Shown here: positions 26,190-37,528 of the stretch, piece after piece
How positions within the stretch are numbered: position 1 is the stretch's first letter
How the letters are laid out: each line of letters begins with the position of its first letter
Source: Kudoa neothunni
Taxonomy: Eukaryota; Cnidaria
DNA: 64,000 bases
Assembly (NCBI GenBank): GCA_964304625.1
Contig: OZ199840.1
Span: 2,046,001 to 2,110,000 of the forward strand
Direction: 5' to 3'
Notes under the pieces: generated by a model
What the model saw: only the letters and a program-made list of their open reading frames with translations
Database searches by the model: none
What the model was told of the DNA's origin: nothing
Made by a program: the position numbers and the translations under genes

Positions 26190-26700
26190 CTGGCGCAACT
26201 TATTAGGTTGTGGAATTTTGATTGGTCAGACCTTTTCCATTAACGCTGTAAGCAGCGCAGGACGTAACATGAAACTCCGTCCCTTATCCTTATGCAGTAT
26301 TATGCGGTATTATGCGGTATTATGCAGAAGTGTGGGATTTAACACATTAAACACCCTCATCTCAAGGCGACCACCACCTCACCCTATCCCTTTAAGCACG
26401 TTGGCTCTCTGAGGCCTACAAATTACTTGCCTTTCGATGGGTTCCGGAGACTTCAACTCCTATTCACGCGAATTTGGCTGCTGGTGCATCCCACCTTACA
26501 GCGAGCGTACATTTTAACCGCAGCTTCCGGATCAGATTTGATATCCGCACCCAATATAATTCTATAACATTATCGAGATTAACGGCTGAGCTATTCGTTT
26601 GTTTACCACAGCTAACACTAACACCGCACCATCAGGATTACCGTCACCCAAACACGATATATAAGGATTAAGTCGCTATTTACAAACTACAACAACAACA
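26190..26700. other. GC-richer leader segment upstream of a Merlin/ISXO2 transposase
   Basis: Base composition changes sharply from the AT-rich surroundings. It contains a four-unit tandem of TATGCGGTAT at 26291-26330 and no convincing reading frame. It ends in an ACAACAACAACA tract directly before the transposase ATG at 26706, so it is most likely the element's own 5' non-coding region. It begins near a TTATTAGGTTGTGG motif, but no matching right end was found. Confidence 0.4.
26291..26330. repeat. 10-base tandem repeat, 4 units
   Basis: Units of TATGCGGTAT with one or two base changes, inside the GC-richer leader. Confidence 0.7.
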
Positions 26701-26705
26701 CAATA

Positions 26706-27568
26706 ATGATTGCACCAAGAAAGGCATTCAATAAAATTTTCAGTGAAGAGGAAAATTCCATCAATTATATGATTGAACGGGGCATTCTTGAAGAGCCTAC
26801 TAATTGCAGTAAAAATGGCGGAATCAGATTTTCGATTCACAGAAAAAATTGGCGCTGTTGTGCAAAGTCTTGCAGGAAAGAAGTCTCCATTTTTGACTTT
26901 AAAATCTTCAAAAATATGAAACTTAAAGTTAATGATTTCATGGAGATGGCTTATTATTGGTTAGTGAGTGTAAAAATTCTTAACTAGACCATTATAACTG
27001 GTCACTCTTCTCAAACTATCACAAACTATTCGCATTACCTTAGACAAATGGTGGTCGACAGTTTAAGATTCGAGAACATCATAATTAGAGGAGAAAACAC
27101 AATCGTAGAAATTGATGAGTCGAAGTTTGGTAAAAGAAAGCACAACAAAGGCCATGGTGTTAATGAAGCATGGGTTCTTGGAGGTGTCGAAAGAACACTA
27201 GAAAGAAGAATGTTTCTTGTGGAAGTCCCTGATAGAACTACTGAAACTCTAATTAAAAAATAAGAACCTACGTTAAACCAAGCTCCATAACCATCACGGA
27301 CTGTTCCAAAAGCTACGCCACACTTCATAATGTCTACATTCACCTCATTGTTAACCACAGTATAGAATATATGAATAGTGTTTCGGGAGCTCACACCAAC
27401 ACTACCGTGGGCATTTGGGGTGCCATAAAATACCGAATATCTCCAAGAAATAGAACATCATCAGTTAACGAAGTTGGAATAGATCGTGTGGACGGCATTA
27501 ATAAATTTCTTGGTGAATTCCAATGGAGAAGAATAAATCAACCTGACTTATGGAGTGGTTTTGTATAA
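26706..27568 (+). pseudogene. Merlin/ISXO2 (IS1595-like) transposase, nearly whole
   Basis: The N-terminal zinc ribbon (WRCCAKSCRKEVS) and the YYW hydrophobic segment run from the ATG at 26706. Next come VEIDESKFGKRKHNKG (first Asp) with the family signature VLGGVER and VEVPDRT; then TDCSKSYATL (second Asp), VNHSIEY and the SGAHTNT...W C-terminal motif. In that motif the usual IES reads TVG, so the last catalytic Glu is lost. Breaks: a stop near 26985 and a frameshift near 27260. This is the best preserved of six related copies in the window. Confidence 0.8.
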
Positions 27569-27599
27569 AATTTGTTTTTAAAATAAATATAAGCAATAT

Positions 27600-27762
27600 T
27601 TTATTGAGGGTTAGGGGGCTTAGACCAAATTTCAGACCAGCACCGAAATATGGGATAGAGACCCACTGACATGGAAGCAATAACCTGATCACCGGCGGAT
27701 TCGAACTCATTATTACACGGTTCTGAGCCCGAGAGTCACACCGATGTGCTATCTATCCTCGG
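27600..27762 (-). mobile_element. tRNA-derived SINE or tRNA-like pseudogene
   Basis: On the minus strand from about 27762: GAGGATAGATAGCACATCGG (A-box-like TAGCACATCGG) and GAGTTCGAATCCGCC (B box), about 50 bases apart as in tRNA promoters. This is followed by about 90 bases with a CCCCCTAACCCTCAATAAA tail. The acceptor arms do not pair cleanly, so it is not a functional tRNA. The layout of a tRNA head, an unrelated body and an A-rich end is that of a SINE. Confidence 0.6.
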
Positions 27763-28096
27763 TTAGTATAATGTGATAATTGAGGTTATGAAAACGGATT
27801 ACCGAAATTCTACTTTCATTTTCTTGTTTTATTCTAAATGCCTTTATTTGGATTTATTATTTTTAATATTTTTCTCCTAATTGTATTACTTGAATAGAAA
27901 AAATAATAATATAGGTCAAAATTAAATTAGAATAAATTATATATCTGAACAATTAAAAATATTTAAGTTAAAAAATATTCGAATTTTTGTAATAAGGCAT
28001 ATGAACATGAATAATAAAAATATAATTTAAAACAATTAATTAATATTGAACTCAGCGGAAAAGGCCATGATTATTTTATCAAAAATATTGCAGAAA

Positions 28097-28502
28097 ACTC
28101 GATATTGCGTAACTGTTTGGGACCAAAGAAAAGTCACGCAATACCAAGAAATTAAGCATTACCGAGACACACACATGTGTGATAAATACAAATAATTTTG
28201 TATGAAAATATTAGTTAATTCTACTGTTTTCCTCTCGTTTTTTTATTATTTGGTGTAAGAATTGTTGCTAAAGTTAACATACGCTCAATCAGCAGCAGAG
28301 TAATATTGCGTCACCACATTTAATCTATAATATATAGCTTGAGTGTTCAAACCCTACCAGCAACTATTCATTAATTTATAATGCTTGAATATTTTGATTA
28401 TATCTTCAGTACTTCTCTGAGAAGTTATTTTCGGTATTTATTCTAAAACATCTTGAGTATTAAAGGGATCAAATTCAGCAGTTTGAGTTACGCGATATCA
28501 AA
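28097..28502. mobile_element. Inverted-repeat element, TATTGCGTAAC family, short copy
   Basis: Left end ACTCGATATTGCGTAACTG at 28097-28115. The right end, reverse complemented from 28481-28502, reads TGATATCGCGTAACTCAAAC. Internal inverted motifs (AAGTCACGCAATACC at 28131-28145 and ATTACCGAGACACAC near 28158-28172) match the ends of the larger relative at 7327-8954, suggesting nested or folded-back copies. No coding frame. Confidence 0.45.
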
Positions 28503-28976
28503 AGCACTAATTTTTCCAATTTTTTACAACTTTTACTAAATTAAACCTTCAAAAATACATTTTTGTCTTCATACATTGTTATTTCAATCCTTATCAAGAT
28601 AAAATTATCAAAAAAAATGTTAAAATATATCGAATTGTGCAGCATCAAGAGTTTATTTTATTTAAACATAAATTAGATTTTTTCCAACGAAATAATCTTC
28701 AATATGCATATACGAACAATGTAATTTAAAAATTAGTTCAATTATATAAATAGAATAATACAAAATAACAAAATGCATGCAGACAATCCCATTAAATATC
28801 TTATTTCTTGTAGCTGGATAAAAGACTATTAGATTACAATGGTATTATGGTCGTCACTCCTATTCCCTCAGCGATTTTAAAATTATTCATTTTTAACGAT
28901 TAATATATGAAATATACTAATGCAAAACATTATTAATTAAAGTATGAAGGAAGTAAAACATCAAAATATTTGCAAC

Positions 28977-31900
28977 ATGATATTGATTATAATCATTTCA
29001 TTACAACGAGAAAATGAAGTTATAGATATATGTTTAACACAAATCCTACAAAAAATATGTAATCTGGGTATCAACTCTAAACCAATATTATTACACAATA
29101 TAGGAAGATAACAACTAACCATTAAGAATTTGATGTCTTTATCTTATTTATTTTTAGGTGAATAATATTTTCGAGGGATTCATTAGTTAGTAAAATATAA
29201 ATGTATATTACCTAAAAAAATTAATTCTCACAATATTATTTAATAAAAATGATATAATAATTAAACATTTATATAATTTAATAGTTTAAAGAAAAAAACT
29301 ACACAGAGACTAGCCATATTAAATTTTATGGTCAATCTAAAGAGATTATTCAAAGTTGAAATCCGAAATAAAAATGAGAAAAAATAAATCTTGGTTTATT
29401 ATTATTAATGGTACATTTAAGTATTTATTGAATGATTATATTGAACTTTAGGTGTAATAACGTTGACAATACTTATGCAAAATGAGCTGGTTGAGACGAT
29501 TCATATGAAATGTGAAATCTTAAGCGAATCAACCCCTCCAATAATAAAATTAAAACTTGTTTCAAATAATTATGATAGCAACGGGATGTGTGAATTAGAA
29601 CATTACAAAAGATTAGATAGGATGTACAATGTTAAGGCTGGTATTCAAAAGTATGAAGGATTAAGTAATGGACCGTTTAATTGTGGCGACGGTTTCAGCT
29701 TTAATTACAATAAAATATCACCAAAACTAGGTTATATCAAACTTACTATTAAATCATTGAACAAATACAAAAAAGACGAAAAATTTATACTTGGTCTCAA
29801 TGCAGGTATATTTCACCCAAAACGGTTAAACTAACTATAAATAATATCCAGAAATATTTGGTTATATTAATATTAAATTGAAACTTGATGGATCATCGTT
29901 AAAGTTCAATTTTGAAAGATGTCCTGCAATCTACTGTTTTCTCCTTTATGGCGACAATTCTGTGTTTTATGAAATCCATGCGGGTGAACTTGAATGCTCG
30001 AGAACTGGCCTGGTGAATGATAACAATTTATTTCATTCCAAGGCCACGCATATTTTTGTGTTGTGCTCTCGAGCCCCCAATCATTATTTCTACCTCCCTA
30101 GTAAATATCAGCTGACGGCTTCCGATATTTACAAACCGCAATACAGTGTGGTATCTGTGAATCGTGGAGGAGAACATAGATATCATTTGATGTTTACTAA
30201 TGAACCTTTTGGTGATATATGCTATTTTGCAATCAGGGAAGTGCCGACAGATGGAAGAGTTCGTGGTAATTATTCATCCAGCTGCAGTAGCGCTTCAGGA
30301 ATGAACAAGTGCTTTGCTCCTTGCAGGGATATTCAAATCACACTAAAAAAATTCATTTTTGTGGAAATATTGATAAAGACAAGATATCACACCTTCAATG
30401 ATGATACTAGTGGCTATATCGATATTAAATATGGTATTATATTTTGGTTTATTGCATTGTTACACCAATAAATAGTTCACGATAATTCTACGGCAGTTTC
30501 CAAAGGAATAATAACAGATATAACCACACTCAGTGCTGTTTTAAATGCCAAGTTATATGGATCGGTTCATTGTAGAGCGACAAAAACTTGTTGCACCGTT
30601 GGACAGTACCCTGCAGAATATACAATTGATTATCAACACTTGGAAAACAATATAGATTTATCTCTGAAAAAATATGATTTATGTGACGATTTTATATATA
30701 TGGAAGGATTGATGAGTGGAATTGCGTATACAGTGTTTTTAAAAATCAACCTAAACAACAATATTAGTTATTACGAAAAGATATTCTTTAAAACAAGTAT
30801 TTAATTATTGTTAATATGGATATCACACTGGATTATATTCCGCAGAGGGTACACATAATATATCATCATATACGATAAAAGAAGATGGTAACAATACAAC
30901 GACTATTTCATTGAAGTTTCCAGTTGAATCTGATCGTCGCTTTTGTGAATATTACACCAGCTTAATGGAAACCAAACTTTATGGAAGAACGAATTGTGAT
31001 GATCACAATGTTTGTCGTAAACCCTGCGATGAGAATGTTACAATTAGGGATATATTACCCTTTGCTGATTACGATATAAAAGTCATCGTTGATTATCATT
31101 TCAATGAAAAACATATAAAATGTAAGTTGTTTTGTTTATATCTCACATCTATCTGGTATCTGTAAAGTTGAAGGTTCTCTCAGAATAATATCAAAAAGAT
31201 TCGAAGAGGGGATTGAAGTAATTGGATATTTTGTTTTTTATGACGCAGAAAGTGTTTTGTGTCACTACAATATTTATGAGAATGATAATGGCGAATACAA
31301 ATTAATTTATGGCTGCCCTGCTAATAGAAATCCCATAAAACCAAAAAATAGTCATTTTAAATATTCCAGGTCATATGATAAAGAGCGAGGTGCATGTTCA
31401 CATGTCCCAACCTGTGCTCGGTTTGATTTCGTTGAATATTACAAGAGCGACAAGCAATACCTTATTTGTGTGGAAGCACAACTACAAATAACCAAACCCA
31501 AATGTATTATGATTCCAAAAGGTAGGCCACATAATATTAGTTGAAATCGAATTATTTATTATAACTAATGGAAGATAAATGTTAGTTTATTGTCCTTCAA
31601 TTATAAACATAGTTTTATAGATACATCAAAGCAAGTAGTAAGTCAAATAGTTTTAAAAATATATTTTGGCGATCGATCTATTCATGTTATTGCTATTCTT
31701 CCGAACCAAATCCAAAAATTTAATAGTGAAGCAAAATGCGAATGGAGCCTAGAAAAAATCTTTCCTGATTATTCTGAGTTGGTTTATCAGTGTAGCGAGA
31801 ACTTTACAAAACATTGCGTTGAGAAATCAAGACCATGCGACTCTTTCACCATAAAAAATATTGGTGGTGCTCCTATGTATCGATTGACTGTTTACTATCA

Positions 31901-32529
31901 AAATGCCAGGGAAATAAGTGGAAGCCTTATATTCAATTACAACCTAATAGAAATCAGTGTTATTAGGCGAGGCGAATTCCTGAATGTATATGCCACTCTA
32001 CCGATAAGAATAGAAGATGACGGCGCTACATGCTCTTGGATGTTATGGAATGTGTATAATGGAACATTAAAGTTTGCGAAAGAATGCTCTGCTAGAAAAC
32101 CGAATGGTTGTGCTGACCGAATTACACTTTGTAGTAATTTTACCATTCAAAATAATTGGAGAATACATGCCTATAAGCTGGATGTATTTTATGATGTGGA
32201 TAATGAAATCAGAGGAAGTACTACGATTAATGTTAACCTGCTCGACCTGATCGTTAACCTTCACCATAACAAACTCAAGGTTATCGCTCATCTACCGGGC
32301 GAAATCATTGATGACAATCCCTTATGTTTTTGGAGGTTGTACAAAATTGAATCAAATGTTCAAAAAATTGAAAAAGAATGCTCAGAAGAAAAGAAAAAAG
32401 ACTGCGATAAGCAATTGACATCATGTCACTCCTTCGTTATTGGCGGTATTGTTTCTAATCGTACCTACTTGTTGGAAGTGTACTACGCTTTCAACAGCAC
32501 CATCCGCGGAACCGTTGTATTTGAAACAA
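28977..32529 (+). CDS. Large extracellular four-cysteine-module protein, phase 1-1 exons (ends uncertain)
   Basis: Family not recognised. Six exons are firm: 29452-29805, 29852-30433, 30476-30796, 30846-31121, 31168-31521 and 31621-32529. Every one is a multiple of three in length and is bounded by phase 1 introns of 40-100 bases, giving 932 residues. A possible first exon, 28977-29067 (MILIIIIS start, also ending in phase 1), is weak. Exon six holds three tandem modules of about 100 residues; exon five holds one clear module and exons three and four poorer ones. The core pattern is C-x-W-x-L, 12-16 residues, C, 6-7, C, 6, C-x-x-F-x-I, then Y-x-L-x-V-x-Y. The alternating beta pattern resembles FN3/Ig-like folds. 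Asn-x-Ser/Thr sites are frequent. This suits a cell-surface or secreted adhesion or receptor protein; the function is unknown. Confidence 0.7.
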
Positions 32530-33717
32530 GTAAAAACTATCTTGATATTTTTAAATTTTATATAAAATATAGCGGAAGACAAAATGTATAAAATTTCAGT
32601 TAATAAAAAGTAATCTTTATCAATTCTATTTTCCTCATTTTTATGTAAAGCAATTATATTGATTTAATATAATACATTGAAAATTTGATTATTTATAACC
32701 AGAGATTAACACTATGAATTGAACTTAATATAAAAAAATATTATATAGAAATGTTAAGTTATTTATGAATAGAAATTCTTTGTTTGTCTCTCTCTTTTAA
32801 TTTGTTTCCTGAAATAAGCACGTGTTACATAATTTCCACCCAATAGAGAAACATTTATGAAACTTTGAAGTATATTAAATTTTATCTATTTATTATTAAA
32901 ATTTCATGAGTTTTAAAAACCTTCAAAAAATGGCAATTATAAATATTTTAAATTGTCAAAAGCATTATACGATATTGATAATAAGATTAGAACTCGTTTA
33001 TTTCAGAGTGGTGAACAGTTGAAATTAACATTCCCAATTATGTACTGAAATTATTTGTTAATTTAACTATATCATTTTTCTGTGTGGGGGAATGTATTTT
33101 TGTAGAAACAAGCGTATTGTTATATTGTAGGAGATTAAACCGAAAAATTAAAATTAATCGTCGTAAGTTTTCAATTAGTTATATCAATTTTAATTATTAC
33201 GTGCTTTTTAAAAATGAATTTTAAACGAGTTTTTATTTCAATTCTTTTCTTTATGGGTTAAGAGATTTTTCAAAGTAGAATATGCCTAATCTCGGATGAA
33301 TCTAGGAACTTCAAGCTAGTTTGGAAATCCGTAAGTATGTTAAATTATTCGACAAAATTAAATATTAATAATAATCTAAAACATAGGTTTGATATACTAC
33401 CATTTTAAAATAGACTTAAAAACCTTTTTATAGTCCTAAAGTAAATAATATTAATTAAATTGTTGATTATCGAATATAATAATTATTAAATTAATAATTT
33501 CGTAAAATTAAAGGGCAATTGTTTTAATTTTTTGAATCAAAAAATGTTTGAATATTTTTGTAAGAAATTTTAGATAACAAAATATTGATATTTCTGTATT
33601 GTAATTTAGATAATTATACAATGGATATCCTCTTTTAGTGGAAATTCATTTTATACAATTATTTTGACCAATACCTAATTTCGATGTATGAAATTATTCA
33701 AATATTATGAATTTTAG
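32530..33717. other. Downstream of the module gene: intron or intergenic
   Basis: 32530 is a donor site (A|GTAAAA), so at least one further exon should follow. An open stretch at about 33254-33330 (CLISDESRNFKLVWKS, then a strong GTAAGT donor) could be such an exon. The ATG at 33214 opens a signal-peptide-like MNFKRVFISILFFMG but meets a TAA at once. I could not join these to the neighbouring exons in a single consistent phase. Confidence 0.35.
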
Positions 33718-33877
33718 GACGATAATGATATTTTTGGCTGTTTCGATACCGCTCATAGTGCTTGCGGTGGTTGGTTGGGTTTGTTATCGATTCATGAGCA
33801 AAACACGATATGATTTCGAACAAGCTGGCATGCACGAAAATGAATTTGGTAATTTACTACTAAATCCACGTTCTTAA
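33718..33877 (+). CDS. Possible last exon: transmembrane segment and cytoplasmic tail
   Basis: Preceded by an acceptor (GAATTTTAG). The frame reads a hydrophobic run of about 20 residues (IFLAVSIPLIVLAVVGWVCY) then a polar tail (RFMSKTRYDF ... ENEFGNLLLNPRS) ending at TAA 33875-33877. This is typical of a type I membrane protein end and would suit the extracellular module gene upstream. However, the exon's phase (2) does not match the last firm donor (phase 1), so an exon between is missing or the exon belongs to another small gene. Confidence 0.4.
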
Positions 33878-35405
33878 AACAATTATTTTGTTCATTTACT
33901 ATTTTTTCATTTCTCCTATAACGGTGTTTTTATATTGCAATTATTTTACATCTTGAAACACAAAATATAGGGATATTTAAAAAATAAACGAAATTAAAAT
34001 GATTAAACTACACTTTATTTTCAATAATATAGAAAAGTTTTCAACTTAATATTTAAAAAAACTCCCTAGGTTAATCCTTTTTTGCTCGCATTTCGCGCAT
34101 GCGCGTGGTATTTTGAAGTTTGGATTGAATTTTTTTCGACTGCAATAAGTTGATTTCAATAAATTATCAATAACAACCCATCTTAAATGTAAATTCATAT
34201 TTTAACTTTGTTGATTTAATTGCCAAAGTAACGTTAGCATTGGTTATTGAAACGGAACTCTTTAATCTAAAATCGATTATACGCATGCGCGTGTTCCAAT
34301 TTTAATCCCGATAACCCATATTTATAGTTGATATATAAAATTCATTCTTCAGAATATGATGTATTTAATTATTTTAAATTAGAATCTTATTATTATTTTT
34401 TTAATTCAATATTTATTCAGTAGTTTTCAAAAATAAAAATCAATCCTGAATTATCCAAAATTTTATTTAATAACATAATCAGTGACCAAAAATTAATTAA
34501 ACTCTGATTATAATCCGTTACAAAATAACCAAGAACATTTTTTGTTTTTAATTATCGTTTCATAATAAGAATAATCTCTTAATAATTCATATAATAAACA
34601 TTAGTCGAATTTTAAACAAACTTATTACGATTGATCGTGTAATATATTTTACTCGGACTCAATGTGGTTTCAAATATGGTAAAATGTTTTATCGCATGTT
34701 CAAGTCATTCTAATTTCGTGGAATTACTAAATATTTGTTTTCAATACTGCGGTGAATTTATAACGAATGTGTTTACGCATTTAAAATCTGAATATCTACG
34801 TGATTTTGTATACGAAATATTTTTAAATAGTAATTACAATCAATTAATCAATTGTGAAACCATTGAAGTCTTTCTCAATATTAAAATACGATGAAATAAA
34901 CATCACAGAGGTGATCGGAGCTAATGATAATGATAATAATAATATTAAATCGCCAGACAAATCAATAAACACTGATACAAAGTATATAACCGTATCTGGA
35001 AAAATATACTAAAATTACTTTCCATATTTTCCCATTTAATTTTATTATTCAAATTTTTTTCAAAAATTACTAAAAAGATATAAAAAGTAATTTAGATCAC
35101 TAAGTAATCCTCGTATAGTTATTTATGTTCCCGAACAATTGTATACAATGCCGATTAATACGATTTGTTTGTGATGAGCTTAATTTATATTCGGTCGTTA
35201 ACGCATCTCTTAGTTTAACTATTTCGAACTTATATATTTTAGAAAATAGTAATAAAACCCTTGCCGATCTTAATTTTCAATATTGAAATACATTCTAAAT
35301 ACTCCTTTATATTTATCACCTAGGAGATTTGGGGCGAGTATATTCGATATAGATTATAGTGATAGATAGGCTGTGTGATTGTTGTGTTCGTGTAGGCACT
35401 TTAAA
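33878..35405. other. AT-rich intergenic DNA before AP2M1
   Basis: No gene seen. It contains two CGCATGCGCGTG motifs (34093-34111 and 34280-34292) and a copy of a dispersed repeat at 34281-34385. Confidence 0.45.
34281..34385 (+). repeat. Dispersed repeat with TTTTAATCCCG core
   Basis: A GCATGCGCGTG tract, then TTTTAATCCCGATAACC and TTTATAGTTGATATATAAAA. Similar arrangements occur near 7028-7095 and 58740-58860, with weaker ones at 16160-16240 and 23905-23985. Boundaries and type are unclear. Confidence 0.4.
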
Positions 35406-36979
35406 ATGATTGGTGCTTTGTATATTTTGAATCACAAAGGTGATACAGTGATTCAACAATCATTTGATCCGGATATTCCGTAAATATAGTGAGTTTTCAG
35501 CTCCCCCCACTATAATAAACCTATAGAGCCAATGCGATAACTTATTTTCGTGTGAACATTGTACACAAAAAGGGTGCCTACAATTTGGAACCGGTGAACA
35601 AGATTGACCGTTTCAACTACATGCACATATTTTTAACCAAGGGACTATGGTTGGTGGCCATTACAATGCAGAATACAAATGCTGCTATGGTGTTTGAATA
35701 TCTTTCACAATTTAGAAGAATCCTACAGTCGTATCTTGGCGAATTGGATGAATATAGATTGGCTAGCAAATTTCCATTGCTGTATGAACTGTTTGAAGGT
35801 TGGTCAGTTCACTCAGCAACAAATTCCACCATTTGTATAATAATCATTTTACTGCATTATAGATACGTTGGACAATGGATACCCCCAAATAACAGATATA
35901 TCGTCGTTGAAAACATGGATCACTCAAAAATCACTAAAAAATGCCAACAAACTAACTGATGCTGCCAACCTGACCAATCAACTAACCGGTCAAATAACAT
36001 GGCGAAAACAAGGCATTAGATACAGGAAGAATGAAATTTTCGTGGATATGAGAGAAAAGGTCAACCTGCTTATGTCCGCACAAGGGAAAGTTCTTAATTC
36101 TTCGGTTGATGGATTTATACTGGTGAAAACATTCCTCTCTGGTATGCCTGAATGCAAGCTGGCTATTAATGACAAATTTATGGTGGAACAAAATGTCCAA
36201 ACAAAGAATACGCCTGGATCGTGAGTGCAATTTGTATATAATTGTTTTTCGAGTTTAATTTAGAAGACCTAAAATTTCGGTAGCTTTGGATGACTGTGTT
36301 TTTCATCAGGTACCCATAATAGGAATTCATTTACACCATTTCCTACGATTGAGACAATATCTATTAATGTTTCTTCATGTAGTGCGTCAAGCTGAGCAAA
36401 TATGAAACAGATAAAACCATCACATTCATACCACCAGATGGTAAATTCGAATTGTTGAGATACAGATCTAGCCATGACGTGCTTCTTCCGTTTCGAGTTT
36501 TCCCTATGGTTCATGAGAGGGGTGACACTCGGCTAGAAATGCAAATCGCACTCAAATCCAATTTTGTCGAAAGTCAAATGGCTTTCAAGATCGAGGTCGT
36601 CATTCCAGTGCCTAAAAATGTGACTAAGGTCACCACCTATCCCACCAAAGGCAGAACCAAATATCGTAAAGGAGACAATGTGATTGCGTGGCGTATACGG
36701 AAAATGCATGGGATGAAAGAGGCTAGACTATCTGCGGAAATTGATCTCACTCCAACTGCGATTACCTCAAAGGCACAAAAAGTCATTGGGAATCCTTCTC
36801 ATTCTAGAAAGGAAGGCCGCCCTCCAATCAGTGTCAACTTTGAAACTGCTTTCAGTTGTTGTGGTATGAGTGTACGCTACCTAAAAGTGCAAGAACCAAA
36901 ACTGAATTACGGCAATAATTCTGTTATAAAATGGGTACGAAATATCAGCACGAATGGTACCTATGAATTCCGTTTTTAA
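35406..36979 (+). CDS. AP2M1: AP-2 clathrin adaptor subunit mu, 5 exons
   Basis: The mu2 subunit of AP-2 binds YxxPhi endocytic signals and PIP2 at the plasma membrane. Exons 35406-35479, 35527-35798, 35863-36220, 36264-36309 and 36383-36979 join in frame to about 448 residues (human 435). The N-terminal longin domain starts MIGALYILNHKGD and contains NAAMVFEYLSQF. The linker QLTGQITWR keeps the Thr phosphorylated by AAK1 in the human protein. The mu homology domain starts at RKNEIFVDM and keeps the signal-binding Asp there and the Trp in VIKWVRN near the C-terminus. Basic residues in TKYRKGDNVIAWRIRKMHGMKE suit lipid binding. An insertion of about 13 residues (SKAQKVIGNPSHSRKEG) precedes RPPISVNFE. 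The gene looks intact; the closest family is mu2 rather than mu1. Confidence 0.94.
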
Positions 36980-37410
36980 TTTTATCAATTCTTCTCTCTC
37001 ATTCTCTCTGTCATTGTCTCATCCAACCTAACAATATGACCTTCGTCTGTTGAATTAACATTAATTTTCTTATTTTTTATGGATTTTCTTTTCATGCGCT
37101 TAGTTTTCATTTATATTTTTTATAAATTAATTGCTAATTATCAATTTATTTAATGTTGGTTATCACGATCAAATTTTTAAATAAGAATTCACCCTCGAAA
37201 AATGCTTTGAACAATATGTAGATTTTTTCCCCAAACTTTTTTTTAACCTGCGGTAGTAAGTTTAAAAAATAAGCTACCATTAACGCATTGATTATATAGT
37301 TATTAATATTCATTTTCGTATAAAATAATTATTCTTATGAATTATATTTGAAAATTCCTGATTTTGAAGGATAACTATAGAAACTAACTATTCATTTACC
37401 CAATTAATCA

Positions 37411-37455
37411 TTAACTCTCCCGGTCCGAAATGGGCTCATTAGTGACCCCACGTGA
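37411..37455 (+). repeat. Solitary piggyBac-type left end
   Basis: TTAACTCTCCCGGTCCGAAA then TGGG...TTAGTGACCCCA closely follows the left end of the piggyBac at 62299 (TTAACCCTTCCGGTACCAAC, TGGGG...TTAAGTGACCCCA). No right end or transposase was found nearby, so it is an old remnant or one end of a deleted copy. Confidence 0.5.
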
Positions 37456-37510
37456 GTTATTTTTGGTTCAACAGCAAGAATTGTGATCTCACCATTTAAT
37501 GCATCTAGGA

Positions 37511-37528
37511 GTAGCTCGAAAGAGCTAC
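37511..37528. other. Perfect 7-base-pair hairpin with GAAA loop
   Basis: GTAGCTC, GAAA, GAGCTAC: a perfect inverted repeat around a GNRA-type tetraloop, 100 bases inside the solitary piggyBac-like end. If transcribed it would fold stably. No known RNA family is recognised. Confidence 0.4.

Noticed and set aside
27688-27762. Functional tRNA gene
   Set aside because: A and B boxes are present but the acceptor and anticodon stems do not pair properly and a SINE-like body follows.
29878-32591. Each long open frame in 29-32.6 kb as its own gene
   Set aside because: Frames start without ATG and stop just past good donors; phase 1 GT-AG introns join them into one gene.
37511-37528. Hammerhead ribozyme
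   Set aside because: The hairpin has a GAAA loop but the CTGATGA core and third stem are absent.
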